This document shows positions 8,387 to 17,746 of a stretch of DNA of 29,563 nt, piece by piece. Position numbers and translations under genes: made by a program. The DNA comes from Fomitopsis serialis (lineage: Eukaryota > Basidiomycota > Agaricomycetes > Polyporales > Fomitopsidaceae), in the NCBI RefSeq assembly GCF_022376445.1, contig NW_025955414.1, positions 1 through 29,563 on the forward strand, written 5' to 3'. Under the pieces are notes generated by a model that was not told the DNA's origin, made no database searches, and saw only the letters and a list, made by a program, of their open reading frames with translations. Numbering within the stretch: the stretch's first letter is position 1; every line of letters begins with the position of its first letter.

Positions 8387-10490
8387 TCATCGTGAAAGCG
8401 AGCTCTTGGCGCGTATCCGCTCGCCCGAGAAGTAGAGCCAGATGGGGAAGGGTATGCCGATGACGATGCCGAGCCCCGCGAGCAGGGAGTTGCCGCCTCC
8501 GTAGCCCAGCGCGTCGAACATCTGCTGGCCGAAGAGGGGAAACGCAAAGCCTAGCATCGAACGGAAGACCTACACGCGAGTTAGAGGGTACGTGTGAGGG
8601 CGAGGGATCGGACGACTCACAGAAGCTGCTGCTAGTGCACTCGCAGCATAGGCGAACGAATCTACGAGGTACAGTTGTATGGGAAGGCTTAGGCAGGGCG
8701 TCAGTCCGTCCGTACATTGTCCGAGAGGGAGCCACTACTCACAATGTGGTCATCATACCGAACCCGAAGATGCCGGAACCGATGATGGGCATTATCCAGT
8801 GGGTATGTGCCTGCGCTGACCAGCCGTACCAACTACATAAGAGAGTCAGCAGCAGCAACGTCCGAGTGAGATCCACTCACAAGAGGCCTATTGGCACGAA
8901 TAATGATCCAAAGATGAGGGCGGGTATGCGCATCTCCGGTGTCCCTTTCCCTCCATTACGCTGAGCAAGCTGTAAACGGCAATAATTTGCTGTTAGATAT
9001 GAGTCGGCTGGGTCGTGAGAAGACATACTTTGTGGTATATTGAGTCGGCAACGCTGGCGCCGACCACAGTAGCCAACACGAATCCCAGCCCTAAGCCGAT
9101 GTAGGCCAGACCGCTGACGCCGATGCCGAAGCCATAATCGATCGTGAACAGGTCTAGAAGAAAGGTGAGTTGCAGAACACCAGGAGGACGTCTCATAGCG
9201 CTCACCAGGGAAGGTCGTGAACATCAGGTAGTAGATGCCTAGTCGCCAGTCATTACGTGCGAAACACACGTCAGATGCAAGCACTAACCGTATATGCTGA
9301 AAAACGACTGGTCAGATCTGCACGCTGAAAGGTTATCGGTCATACTCACAGAGCCATGTACAGACTGAGCAGGAAGCAAACATAGCTTGTTGTGAGAAGA
9401 ATGAATGGCCGGCTCAGGTCGACGCGGATCCTATGCAGCTTTCCACTATGCTCCTTGATGAGGTGCGGGTGCGCTTCCGCCACCTTCTCTGGGTCGCTTG
9501 CACGCTTAGCCCGACGCAGGCGGATTGTGGGGTGGTATGTCTCCCGGAGGAACGGTATACCTAATACCGCCCCCACGCCGCAAAGTGCGGCAATTACGAT
9601 GAACACGTACTTGAAGCCGATTGTCTGCGCAATGAAGCCGCCTGCAATAGGGCCCACAACAGGGCCAATCAGAGGACCCAGTGAAAAGACCGCCATGGCC
9701 GACGCGCGGTCCTTCTCGGAGAACAGATCGCTGACAGTTCCACCGCCGCATGCGATAGGCGCACTGCCTGCGAAGCCAGCTAGATGTGTATTAGCCGGGA
9801 GAACGAATTCTCGTGATAAGCACAACCTTACCGAGCAATCGGAAGCCCAGGAGGATACCGACCGTGTCGGAGAAGGCGCACCCGAGGTTGAATGCCAGGA
9901 AAAGCAGATTCGCGATGTGATAGACCCATGTACGACCGTACATCTCGGAGATGGGTCCAAAGAACAACGGCCCGATGGCAAAGGTGAGCAAGAAGATACT
10001 GAGCGTCAGGGCCGTAACGGTTTCATTCGTGATCTTGTAGTGTTCAGCTATCTGTGGCAGACCTGGAGCCATCATGGAACTGGCAAGAGGTGTAATGAAG
10101 GTGTACAACGAAACCTGTGTATGTCATAAGTTCAAGCGTCAGTAATCGACCGTACAGCGATATGACGAGCTTCGTACGATTGCCGTCATGGTCCACTTTT
10201 TTCCAAACTTCCAATTGCGAGGATTTGCGGGATCGTGCGCCCAGTCCTCCTCCGCGTTCTCCAGTGCCTCTTGCTAAGGTCGGTCTCGCTGTGAGCGCTA
10301 CACGCGCGTCTCGCAGCAAGTGGCATACCTTCGTGTCCGCAGGAATAGCAGAATCGCCCTCACCACCCTTCAGTGGCTCTTTCAGAGTGTCTGCTGCCCC
10401 CGAGCGTCTGGGCCCAGAGTCTGCACCTGCTGCAGTCTTGGTGCTGGACGCCCTGCTCGCCGGAGATGCTGCATCTTGGCTGTCAGACAT
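8387..10490 (-). CDS. MFS transporter, DHA1-type drug:H+ antiporter
   Basis: Eleven exons: 10329-10490, 10178-10273, 9832-10114, 9350-9779, 9289-9296, 9206-9238, 9029-9153, 8881-8969, 8743-8832, 8621-8687, 8387-8569; 521 residues. A Ser/Ala-rich cytosolic N-terminus precedes WKFGKKWTMTAI and the first membrane segment VSLYTFITPLASSMMAPG. Motif A is GPISEMYGR between segments 2 and 3, and motif C is LGPLIGPVVGPIAGG in segment 5, the mark of proton antiporters. The second half includes MALIYGIYYLMFTTFP, LFWYGWSAQAHTHW and FLPIQLYLVDSFAYAASALA, all typical of the 12-segment DHA1 family that exports drugs, polyamines or toxic metabolites at the plasma membrane. The substrate cannot be deduced. 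Exon 5 is only 8 nt. The intron at 8688-8742 ends in AAG. Confidence 0.93.
9289..9296 (-). other. 8-nt micro-exon of the MFS gene
   Basis: The minus strand reads TTTTTCAG, then CATATACG, then GTTAGT. Including these eight bases (entered in phase 2, left in phase 1) yields MALIYGIYYL, the conserved loop-segment junction of DHA1 transporters. Skipping them breaks the reading frame. Confidence 0.85.
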
Positions 10491-11387
10491 CGCGACCGCA
10501 AGGAGGTTCGGAGGCGTAGCGGGGCGGAGAGGTGCCCTTACCACCGGAGTCGGTCCATTTATACTCGGAGCGGATGACTGTTGCGGCGCAAGTCATCGGA
10601 TTCGCGTTCCGTGCGCATGCGACGCGCGCACAAGGTCATCCGTCGCCTCGAAAGCGTATCTCATCGATTCCGTCTGCGACCCATTCGCTGATCCGGTGCA
10701 TTTCGCCAAGCAGGGGCGTTCCAGTCGCCTTCGCTCGTGTTATTGCAAGTTGGTGAGCGACCGGCTAGCATATAGCAGTGAGTATTCTCTCCGAAGCTAC
10801 GCTGTCACACCTACATTCGCGGTGATCAATGTGTGACACAGAACAGAGCGAAATCGCCAGAATGTCCGCGTACTCGGCACTCACAGCGATGCGTCCGACG
10901 CGAACGGCCTGCTTCGTCCAGGTTTGTCAACGCTCGCGACTCAACCACCCAGCATCGGCGGGCCATCTTCCCACGGTTACGACGATCTTTCCCGCGGTGT
11001 GACCGCCTCGAATTGGGATGCACCGCTGTAAGTTAGCAAGCTAGGAAATCCTGTGCTGCGTGTCGTGGACATTTTTATGGAACAACGCAATTTGGGGGAT
11101 TCTCTTTGCGAAGCGTGAATTTTCCACCACTTCTGGCAAAGCTTTTCGACTGCCCGTGACATCCGGGTGACATGAATTGCCCCCAGTAAGGGCAACGTCA
11201 CACACCCATCACACGTTGCATTTATCACGGAGCCTTCACCTAACGGCGACCTGCCGGCCCGGCGACATCTGGGGCGCCCGCCACCGCCAGTCAACGGCCG
11301 TTACTTACACATGCAAATCATCTCTCGTTGGTCTGCTCCAGGTCAAACGGTGTATGATGCCGGATAGGTATGAAGCGACACGAAGAA
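10491..11387. other. Intergenic region between MFS and PRP5
   Basis: About 0.9 kb between the MFS start and the PRP5 stop. Open frames on both strands are Arg/Ser/Cys-rich and lack motifs. Apart from the TATA-like box I see no element I can name. The whole stretch upstream of the transporter start may be its promoter, with room for regulation by stress or drugs, but no binding site is recognised. Confidence 0.45.
10557..10563 (-). promoter_or_regulatory. TATA-like box of the MFS gene
   Basis: TATAAAT on the minus strand lies about 67 bases before the MFS start codon at 10490, a distance that allows a short 5' leader. Confidence 0.4.
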
Positions 11388-14300
11388 CTAGACTACACTA
11401 TACCGACCAGCAGTGGCGGTGGGATTACGCATCTCTGCCTGCAAGGCAGCCGCAGAAGCCTCAACAAGCAAACGCTTGATCTCACGCACCGCTTGCTCGA
11501 CCTGAACAGCGATATGAGTGTTACGGCCCAGCGAGACGTAATGCAAGAGCGTACCCTCCATTCCTCATTCGACTCGATGAGAAGATGCAGCTTGGGCGGG
11601 CCATCGGGGGGAGGCTCTTTGCTCTGCTCGTAATAGATACCTGCGATGCACCGATAACTGTCAGTCAAACAGAAGTGACGTTCAGTACACTTCCTCACCT
11701 TTGTTGGTCACCGAGGCTCCAGTCATATCGATGAGCTATAGCCAGGTCAGCATACAGAACGACAGCAAGAGGCACTCGCAACGCACCTGCACCATGGTCT
11801 CCTTGTTCGTGACACGCCACCTCGCCTTCTGCGGGTAGTCGTTGATAGGTATGATAGCATGGAACTCCGTCGCGTCGATGTTCGACTTCTTCCCAAGATC
11901 CTCGTGCCCAACCTGCGACTGCGCGACCAGCTTGTGCGCCCTCAGCTGCGCGTTGAGCTTCGCCACCACGCTGAGTGCTTGCTTGTGCGCAGCGGTATCT
12001 TTGCCCGCACGCGCCGCCGCTTCCTCCGCGGCACGAAGCGAGTTCTGCAGCTTCTCCTCCTCTTTGGCCTGTGCGAGGCGACGAGCCGCAGCCGCAGCAC
12101 CCGCAACGCCAAGCTGGCCCTTCGACGAGTCCGGAGCGGGACCGCGCTTGACTTCGACCTTGAAGCTGCCGAAGGTCATATCATCAACAGGCGCCGCCTT
12201 CGTCGCCGCCGCCGCCTCTTCGGTGGCTTTCTCCTCTTCCGGTTCACCATACGCTTTGCGCTCAGCTTTTTCCTTAGCGTCACGTTCCTGATCAAGTCGG
12301 TCAAGACCTTTGCCACCGAAGCCTGAGCCTGCTGCCTTCGCCTTTCCGGATTTGACTTTCTCAAGAAATCCTGGACGACGACCGTTGAGCATTCTGTGGA
12401 TCGGCATGATGCTATATAGACGAACTCACCGTTAGCCAAGTCCTCAAGCTCCTTGGGCATGTTCGCGTCACTAGCCTTCAGTGCACGATAGATGTCAACG
12501 GAGTACCTATCTTGTTCGGGCGTGATGAAGGTGACGCATGTGCCCTTGTTGCCTGCGCGCCCGGTACGGCCTGCGCGGTGGACATAGTCCTCCATGTGAT
12601 TCGGCGCGTCGTAGTTGATGACCAGTTTCAGCTGTTTGACGTCCAGACCACGCGCAGCCACAGACGTCGCAATGACGATGGGCACGACACCGGACTTGAA
12701 GTCGGCGATCGTCGAGTCGCGGTCGACCTGGTCCTTGCCACCGTGCAGGGACATGCACAGGTAGCCTTTGCGCATGAGCTCGCGCAGGAGGTTATCGGCG
12801 GCTTCCTGGCGGTCAACGAAGATGAGTGTCCGCGATTCGGGGTCCTCGTTGTACGTCTGCCCGAGTATCTCCAAAAGCCGGTTGAACTTGGAGTCTTCAT
12901 CCCGGACCTCAACGATCTGGTCGATCTCGGGAGCAACGACAGACCGGCCACCGACCGTGATCTCGAGCGGCTTCCGCAGGATCTTGCGTGCCAACGAATC
13001 CATCTGCTTCGGGAAGGTTGCGGAGAAGAGGACGGTCTGCCGGTCGGGACGGATGTTGTTGACGATCTTCATGACCTGAGGTTCGAAGCCCATGTCGAAC
13101 ATCCGGTCGGCTTCGTCAAGGACGAGGTACGTAACGCGCTTGAGGTTAGTGACACGGCCCGAGTTGGCAGTCAACAAGTCGATCATGCGACCAGGCGTAC
13201 AGACGATGATTTCCGCACCCTTCTTCATCTCTGCGATCTGATCCTTGATCGGTGAACCACCATAAGCACATACAGCCTGCATTTGAACATCAGCACCCGG
13301 CTCGCATCACGGAACGCAAAAGAAGAGACTTACGCGAAGATTCAGGACACGAAGGAAAGGCTTACATTCCCTATGTATTTGGACTGCAAGCTCTCGGGTA
13401 GGCGTCATGACGACTGCCATTGGACCTTCCATTTGGTCTAGTGGTCGCTGGTCTTTGATGTGTCGGAAGAGTGGTAGAAGGAACGCGATGGTCTTTCCTG
13501 ACCCTGTCTTCGCTACACCAATGACATCTCGACCGGACATGATTGCAGGTACAGCTTGAGCCTGGATAGGCGTAGGAGCGGTGTAGTTCAGCTTCTTGAT
13601 GACCTCCAGACTGCGAAAGGTGATCAGAATACAATGGCAGTTGCGAAAGCGTGAGTATATGCGCACCAGCTAGCAGGGAGACCGAAGTGGCTCCACTTCG
13701 CGACAGGCCGCGGACAGTCAACTCCCCGAATCTTGATGCCATCCAACTCAAGCCGGAGGAGGTCGGCCTCCTCGTCGGTCATTGCGGCGACGTCTGGAGG
13801 TGCGGCGTAGAACTCCTTGCGGAACGGCTCGTAGGCAACGCGGGAATGATCCACAGCGGCGAGCTCCTTCTTCTTTGCCTTCTTCGCTGCGAGAGCAAGG
13901 ATATCCTCTGGGTTGAGGTCCGTGGCGTCAAGCTCGTCGACTTCGGGACCATCCACGTCGTCGGCACCGTCATCCAATGTGCTGTTGTCGAGGCGCATAC
14001 GACCGCTACCATTAACTTTCATCTTCTTCAGGTCCTCTAGGTTGACCTTCTTCACCTCCTCTTTGACGCCGCTCATGAAGGCGTCAAGCGGGTCGACCTC
14101 ATCCTCCTCCTCTTCCATAGCATCTATAGTTTCCTCGGTCTTAACTTTCTCGCTAGGGTGAGCCACGTCTTCGTCATCGTCCTCCTCGAGGTTGCCAACA
14201 TTCTCCTGACCATCAGTCATCGACATGTCGACGTCCGGGAGGTCGAGCGTCTCCAGCTTACGCTTTGTCTCCACCGAGTCGTCCATTGCGATGGCGGCCA

Positions 14301-14962
14301 GCTTCGACGCCTTCAGCACATCGGTTTTGACCGGCAAGCCCTTCAGCCCAAGACCACTAAGTGCTGAGCGGTTGAGCTGGACCGAGGCCTTGGTGGGTGC
14401 TGCAGCCGGCACTGCACAAACGATCAAGTGGTGTGAAATCACGAATACTCCGATGATACTGTATGCACGCACCTGGAGCCGACTTGCCCGCCAATGCCAT
14501 CGCCTTCGCCTTCGCCTCATCCAAAGCTTTCTTCGCCTCCCGCTCTTTCTTCCAGGCTTCGAGCTTGGCTCGCTTCGACTTCAGCTTTTCGTCCTCCACA
14601 GGTGGTGTGGTGGCCTTCGTCTCTGGCGGGGGTGCTTTCGGGGGAGAGCGTTCGCGCGGCTTGCGGTCCCTCGAGCGGGAGCGTCGGCGGTCGCGGTCGC
14701 GGTCATCTCTGCGGTCATCGCGGTAGTCTCGCCGGCGGTCGCGGTCGCGGTCGTCGCGATGTCGGTCATCGCGATACCGGTCGCGGTCTCTATCCCTCTC
14801 CCTCTCCCTGTCCTTGTCCCTATGACTCTCCCTGTCATCGTCGTACCTCGACCTGGGGGGCCGGCGCCTGGTCGGCGATGGAGACCGCGGTGAAGAGCGG
14901 TGGGAAGGTCTTACCCTCTTATTCGGACTGTCCGGTGAGTACGATCTGTCTCGTCGCGCCAT
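11388..14962 (-). CDS. PRP5: Spliceosomal DEAD-box ATPase Prp5 (DDX46)
   Basis: Eight exons: 14473-14962, 13667-14411, 13334-13610, 12430-13276, 11787-12370, 11699-11735, 11555-11640, 11388-11501; 1059 residues. Prp5 remodels the U2 snRNP and proofreads the branch site during pre-spliceosome assembly in the nucleus. An Arg/Asp/Ser-rich N-terminus (about 1-110) is followed by a Lys/Glu helix, an acidic stretch and the DPLD motif (270-273), which contacts the U2 protein SF3B1. The helicase core has the Q-motif region [19 protein letters not shown] (445-452), PTRELA, VLDEAD (DEAD at 558-561), SAT, and HRAGRTGR (about 737-744). The C-terminus ends in [20 protein letters not shown] and a GRYSVV tail, as in orthologues. 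The start at 14962 gives MARRDRSYS. It is divergent from PI31, with 222 bases between start codons. Confidence 0.96.
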
Positions 14963-15184
14963 TGCCAGGGCGAGAGTTGGAGGCGAAGGAGGTGAGCTGC
15001 CGACCTGCGTGCGCCTGGGCCGAGGTGTGTATAGCAGAATGTGAGAAAGAAGGTGTCGTTGTTTGTGCTTACTGACAGTATTGCCGGAAATGGCAGGAAC
15101 ACGCGTAAGCGAGGAGTCCTCGATCGGTGACGCTATAGACGCCTGGCGCGCTCTCACTTACGTTACATCCACGACGCCAGTACC
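14963..15184. promoter_or_regulatory. Shared upstream region of PRP5 and PI31
   Basis: These 222 bases separate divergent start codons, so both promoters must lie here or within leaders. A GTAAGT on the minus strand near 15155 could open a leader intron of PRP5. No TATA box is visible. Confidence 0.45.
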
Positions 15185-16297
15185 ATGTCTGCGAACGTCC
15201 TCGACCCGTCTGCTCTGATCCAAGCTATCCCTTCGAAGCTTCCGCCTACAAAGAAGCGTCTTGAGTCGTCTCAAGATGGGATCGCGGTCCTCCTCCATAC
15301 TGCCTTGGCGGCACTCGGTTTCCGTCTGATCGCTGTTGACGAGAACACTCCGGCGCGAACCTTCGACAACAGCGTGCTCCCGGATGACTGGAACGCACAT
15401 GGTCCAGGGCACTACACATTCAGGTACAGGCATGAGCAGAGTAGCCTTGAATTCGTCGTCAAAATCATAAAGCTTGGATCGCGCACGATGATCAACTCCA
15501 TTGCGCTTGAGGTGCGTCCCGGAGCGCTCTTAGTCCACACAGAACTGATTCTTCCTCAGAGCGACAAAGCTGCCACACTTGACATCTCCACCAATGACTT
15601 CGTCTCGCCATCGTTCTTCCCTCGTGATCTGGCCGTTGCGGATGCTTCGCCTCTCATCCATGGCTTCATCTCGTCCAATCGAGTAGCGGATCTCATATCC
15701 CAGTTCCAGCTCACCACAATCCAGAAGCTGATTCCCGGTCTTCGCAAGGAAGGCTATACTGAGTCAGAGGATGTCTCCTCGAGTGCGAGTGGTAGCAGGC
15801 CGAGGCCTGATGCCCCTCCTCCTGCTCGTCCGCAACCGTACGCGCCACCGGATGCTCCTGCTCGGTCGCCACTTGCCGTTCCTCCGAGGAATCCTTATGA
15901 GATCGGCAGACGAGACCTTGACCCGCTGCCCCGCAATCCATTCCAGCCTCCCTCTCTGTTCCCAGATAACGGAGCCGATGGGATGTTTGTTGGACCGAAC
16001 CACCCTATCTTTGGACAGGGAATGAGAGGGCAGGGCCCTGGCGGACGAGGACCGTGGGGTGGCGACGGCTTCTTGCCACCGATGGGGGCACCTCCGGGCG
16101 CACGTTTCGACCCAGTCGGTCCTGGCCCCCTGCCTATGCCTGGCAGGCGTCCATTCCCTGGCATGCCAGGCTCCGGAAACATGCGTGATCCTGACAATGA
16201 CGACTTCATGCCCCCGGGCGCGGTAAGTATGCATCTATGTTCATTGGAACGTAAAGTCTGACACGGCCCTGACTTGCAGGGAGACATGTTTATGTAG
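15185..16297 (+). CDS. Proteasome regulator PI31 (Fub1-like)
   Basis: Two exons, 15185-16222 and 16280-16297; 351 residues. The N-terminal half is the globular PI31/FP domain (about residues 10-165), including GIAVLLHTALAALGFRLIAVD, GHYTFRYRHEQSSLEFVVKI and SPLIHGFISSNRVADLISQFQ. The rest is disordered, rich in Pro, Gly and Arg, with NPYEIGRRDLDPLPRNPF typical of the family. PI31 binds the 20S core particle and can block its catalytic sites or assist assembly. The last 18-nt exon adds GDMFM at the C-terminus, where animal PI31 has a HbYX-type tail for docking on the 20S ring. The GTAAGT donor at 16223 and CAG at 16277-16279 are clear. Confidence 0.92.
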
Positions 16298-16656
16298 GAT
16301 ATTGGCAACTGCTCTTGGTGGCCGTTTGATTCGAGCGTGTGGATGTATGAGTATGGGCAGTGATATGATATATTTGTACCACCAGTGTTGTGCAATGGCC
16401 ATGTCAGGAATATTGTTGGCTATCGGTGATTGCCAGATACAATTATTGTCCTGCGTACAAGAACCTTCCAGGTGAACAAACACGCGGAACAATAGGCCAA
16501 ACAGTGTGGCTTTCTACAACACCTTCCATAAGAGGGTAGCTTCTCAGAAGCGGCTCGGTTGGACCACAACCTTGTACACATGGACCGCAGCCATATAAAA
16601 GCCGCCCTTCTGCAGCCATCCCTGCACTCCCAACAGCCCCTAGCCAGCGTCCAAAT
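16298..16656. other. Region between PI31 and the next gene
   Basis: About 360 bases holding the PI31 3' leader end and the promoter of the following gene. Apart from the TATA box at 16594 nothing is recognised. Confidence 0.5.
16594..16600 (+). promoter_or_regulatory. TATA box
   Basis: TATAAAA lies 57-63 bases before the start codon at 16657, followed by a pyrimidine-rich stretch suitable for transcription start. Confidence 0.5.
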
Positions 16657-17590
16657 ATGGCCTCTCCCCCACGCAGCCCAACAGCCCCTCGCTCCTCGCC
16701 GACCCGCACCGCGCCGCCCGGCTTCCTTGTGCCACCCAAACCGCGTAACACCCCGATCGAACGAATGACAGTCCGCGAGCTGCGTGACGCCCGCGCGCGC
16801 AATGCTCGCATGCTCGCAGAGCCGTACGTACACCGCGTCGTCCTCTCCCCAGTCCGTCTGATGTGGACTCCTGCAGGACAGCCTCCACCTCCGCGTATGC
16901 GCACCGGGTCGCCGCGGAGCAGGCCCAGATCGAATCGCGCCTGGTTGAGCTCGTGGGCATCGACGAAATCCAGAACCAGCTGGAGGGCACTCGATTGAGC
17001 GATCCGGACGCGCAGATGAACGTAGACGTCGCGTCTCCGCCTCTCCCACAATACAAAGCCATCTCCGCCAAACAAAGAGCACTGGCCAAATTCGTGAGTG
17101 TTTTCCTGGACCGGCACCTCCAACATTGGTGTTGACGGTGCTCGCGCAGGCATCTCATGCTTCACATCAGAATGGTCCAAGCAGCGGATTGTCCTTCCAG
17201 GAGGCTATTCGGATCGAACAAGAAGCACACATGGCTGATCTCAAGAGACAAGAGGAGCTTGCCGAGAAGAGACGGCGACAAGGTTACATTGACGACGGCG
17301 AACAGTTAACACGAGCGGAGAGAGAAGCCCGCATGTGGGCATTCATGTATGTCTTCATCATGGTCAGTGAAGCATGCTGACGGCGCCACAGGAACCACAA
17401 ACCGACAGACTCAGACTTGGAGGACGACGACTACGATGAAGACGACGACGACCCGGCTACATGGTTTGTGGATGACCAGGACGACGGTCGTAAAGGCCAA
17501 GACATCGTCGAGCCGGATGTTGACGACTACTCGAGCATCATTCGCATCGACGAGAGCAGGATACCCTGGTCGATACCACGTGAAGAATGA
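16657..17590 (+). CDS. Unrecognised acidic coiled-coil protein
   Basis: Four exons: 16657-16823, 16877-17093, 17150-17346, 17392-17590; 259 residues; all introns are 45-56 nt with GT-AG ends. I do not recognise the family. The N-terminus is Pro/Ser/Arg-rich and disordered (SPPRSPTAPRSSPTRTAPPG). Residues about 35-95 form a predicted helix (MTVRELRDARARNARMLAE, then VAAEQAQIESRLVELVGI). A second charged helix follows (LSFQEAIRIEQEAHMADL, LKRQEELAEKRRRQG). The C-terminal 65 residues are dominated by Asp and Glu and end near RIPWSIPREE. No signal peptide or membrane segment is visible, so it is probably cytosolic or nuclear. The constant phase across exons and the TATA box support a real gene. 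It converges on the ankyrin-FYVE-RING gene, 156 bases away. Confidence 0.75.
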
Positions 17591-17746
17591 AATCGTCATT
17601 ATCGAGTCGTAATTCCGCAGGGCAGCAGTGTAGTAATGGTGTAACAGTGTGGGATCCATCCATAATCATGACAGCACCATAAGGGACGTAACGTGTCGAA
17701 GAGCATGAAGAGCGTAACGGGAGCACCAGGTATCTACCAAACACCC

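Noticed and set aside
10117..10836. Plus-strand open frame of 239 residues
   Set aside because: Its first half is antisense to the MFS N-terminal exons and the rest is Arg/Ser/Cys-rich without motifs; no splice or start context supports it.
11842..12326. Plus-strand Arg/Leu- and Ser/Ala-rich frames
   Set aside because: Antisense of the PRP5 exon at 11787-12370, whose Ala/Lys/Glu composition yields open shadows.
12512..13255. Plus-strand open frame of 247 residues
   Set aside because: Exactly antisense to the conserved helicase core of PRP5; high GC at third positions makes such shadows common.
15764..16395. Minus-strand open frames opposite PI31
   Set aside because: They mirror the Pro/Gly-rich tail of PI31 and show no domain.
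16420..17180. Overlapping minus-strand frames of 170-245 residues
   Set aside because: They oppose the supported plus-strand gene at 16657-17590, lack motifs and are Arg/Cys-rich, as expected for antisense reading.
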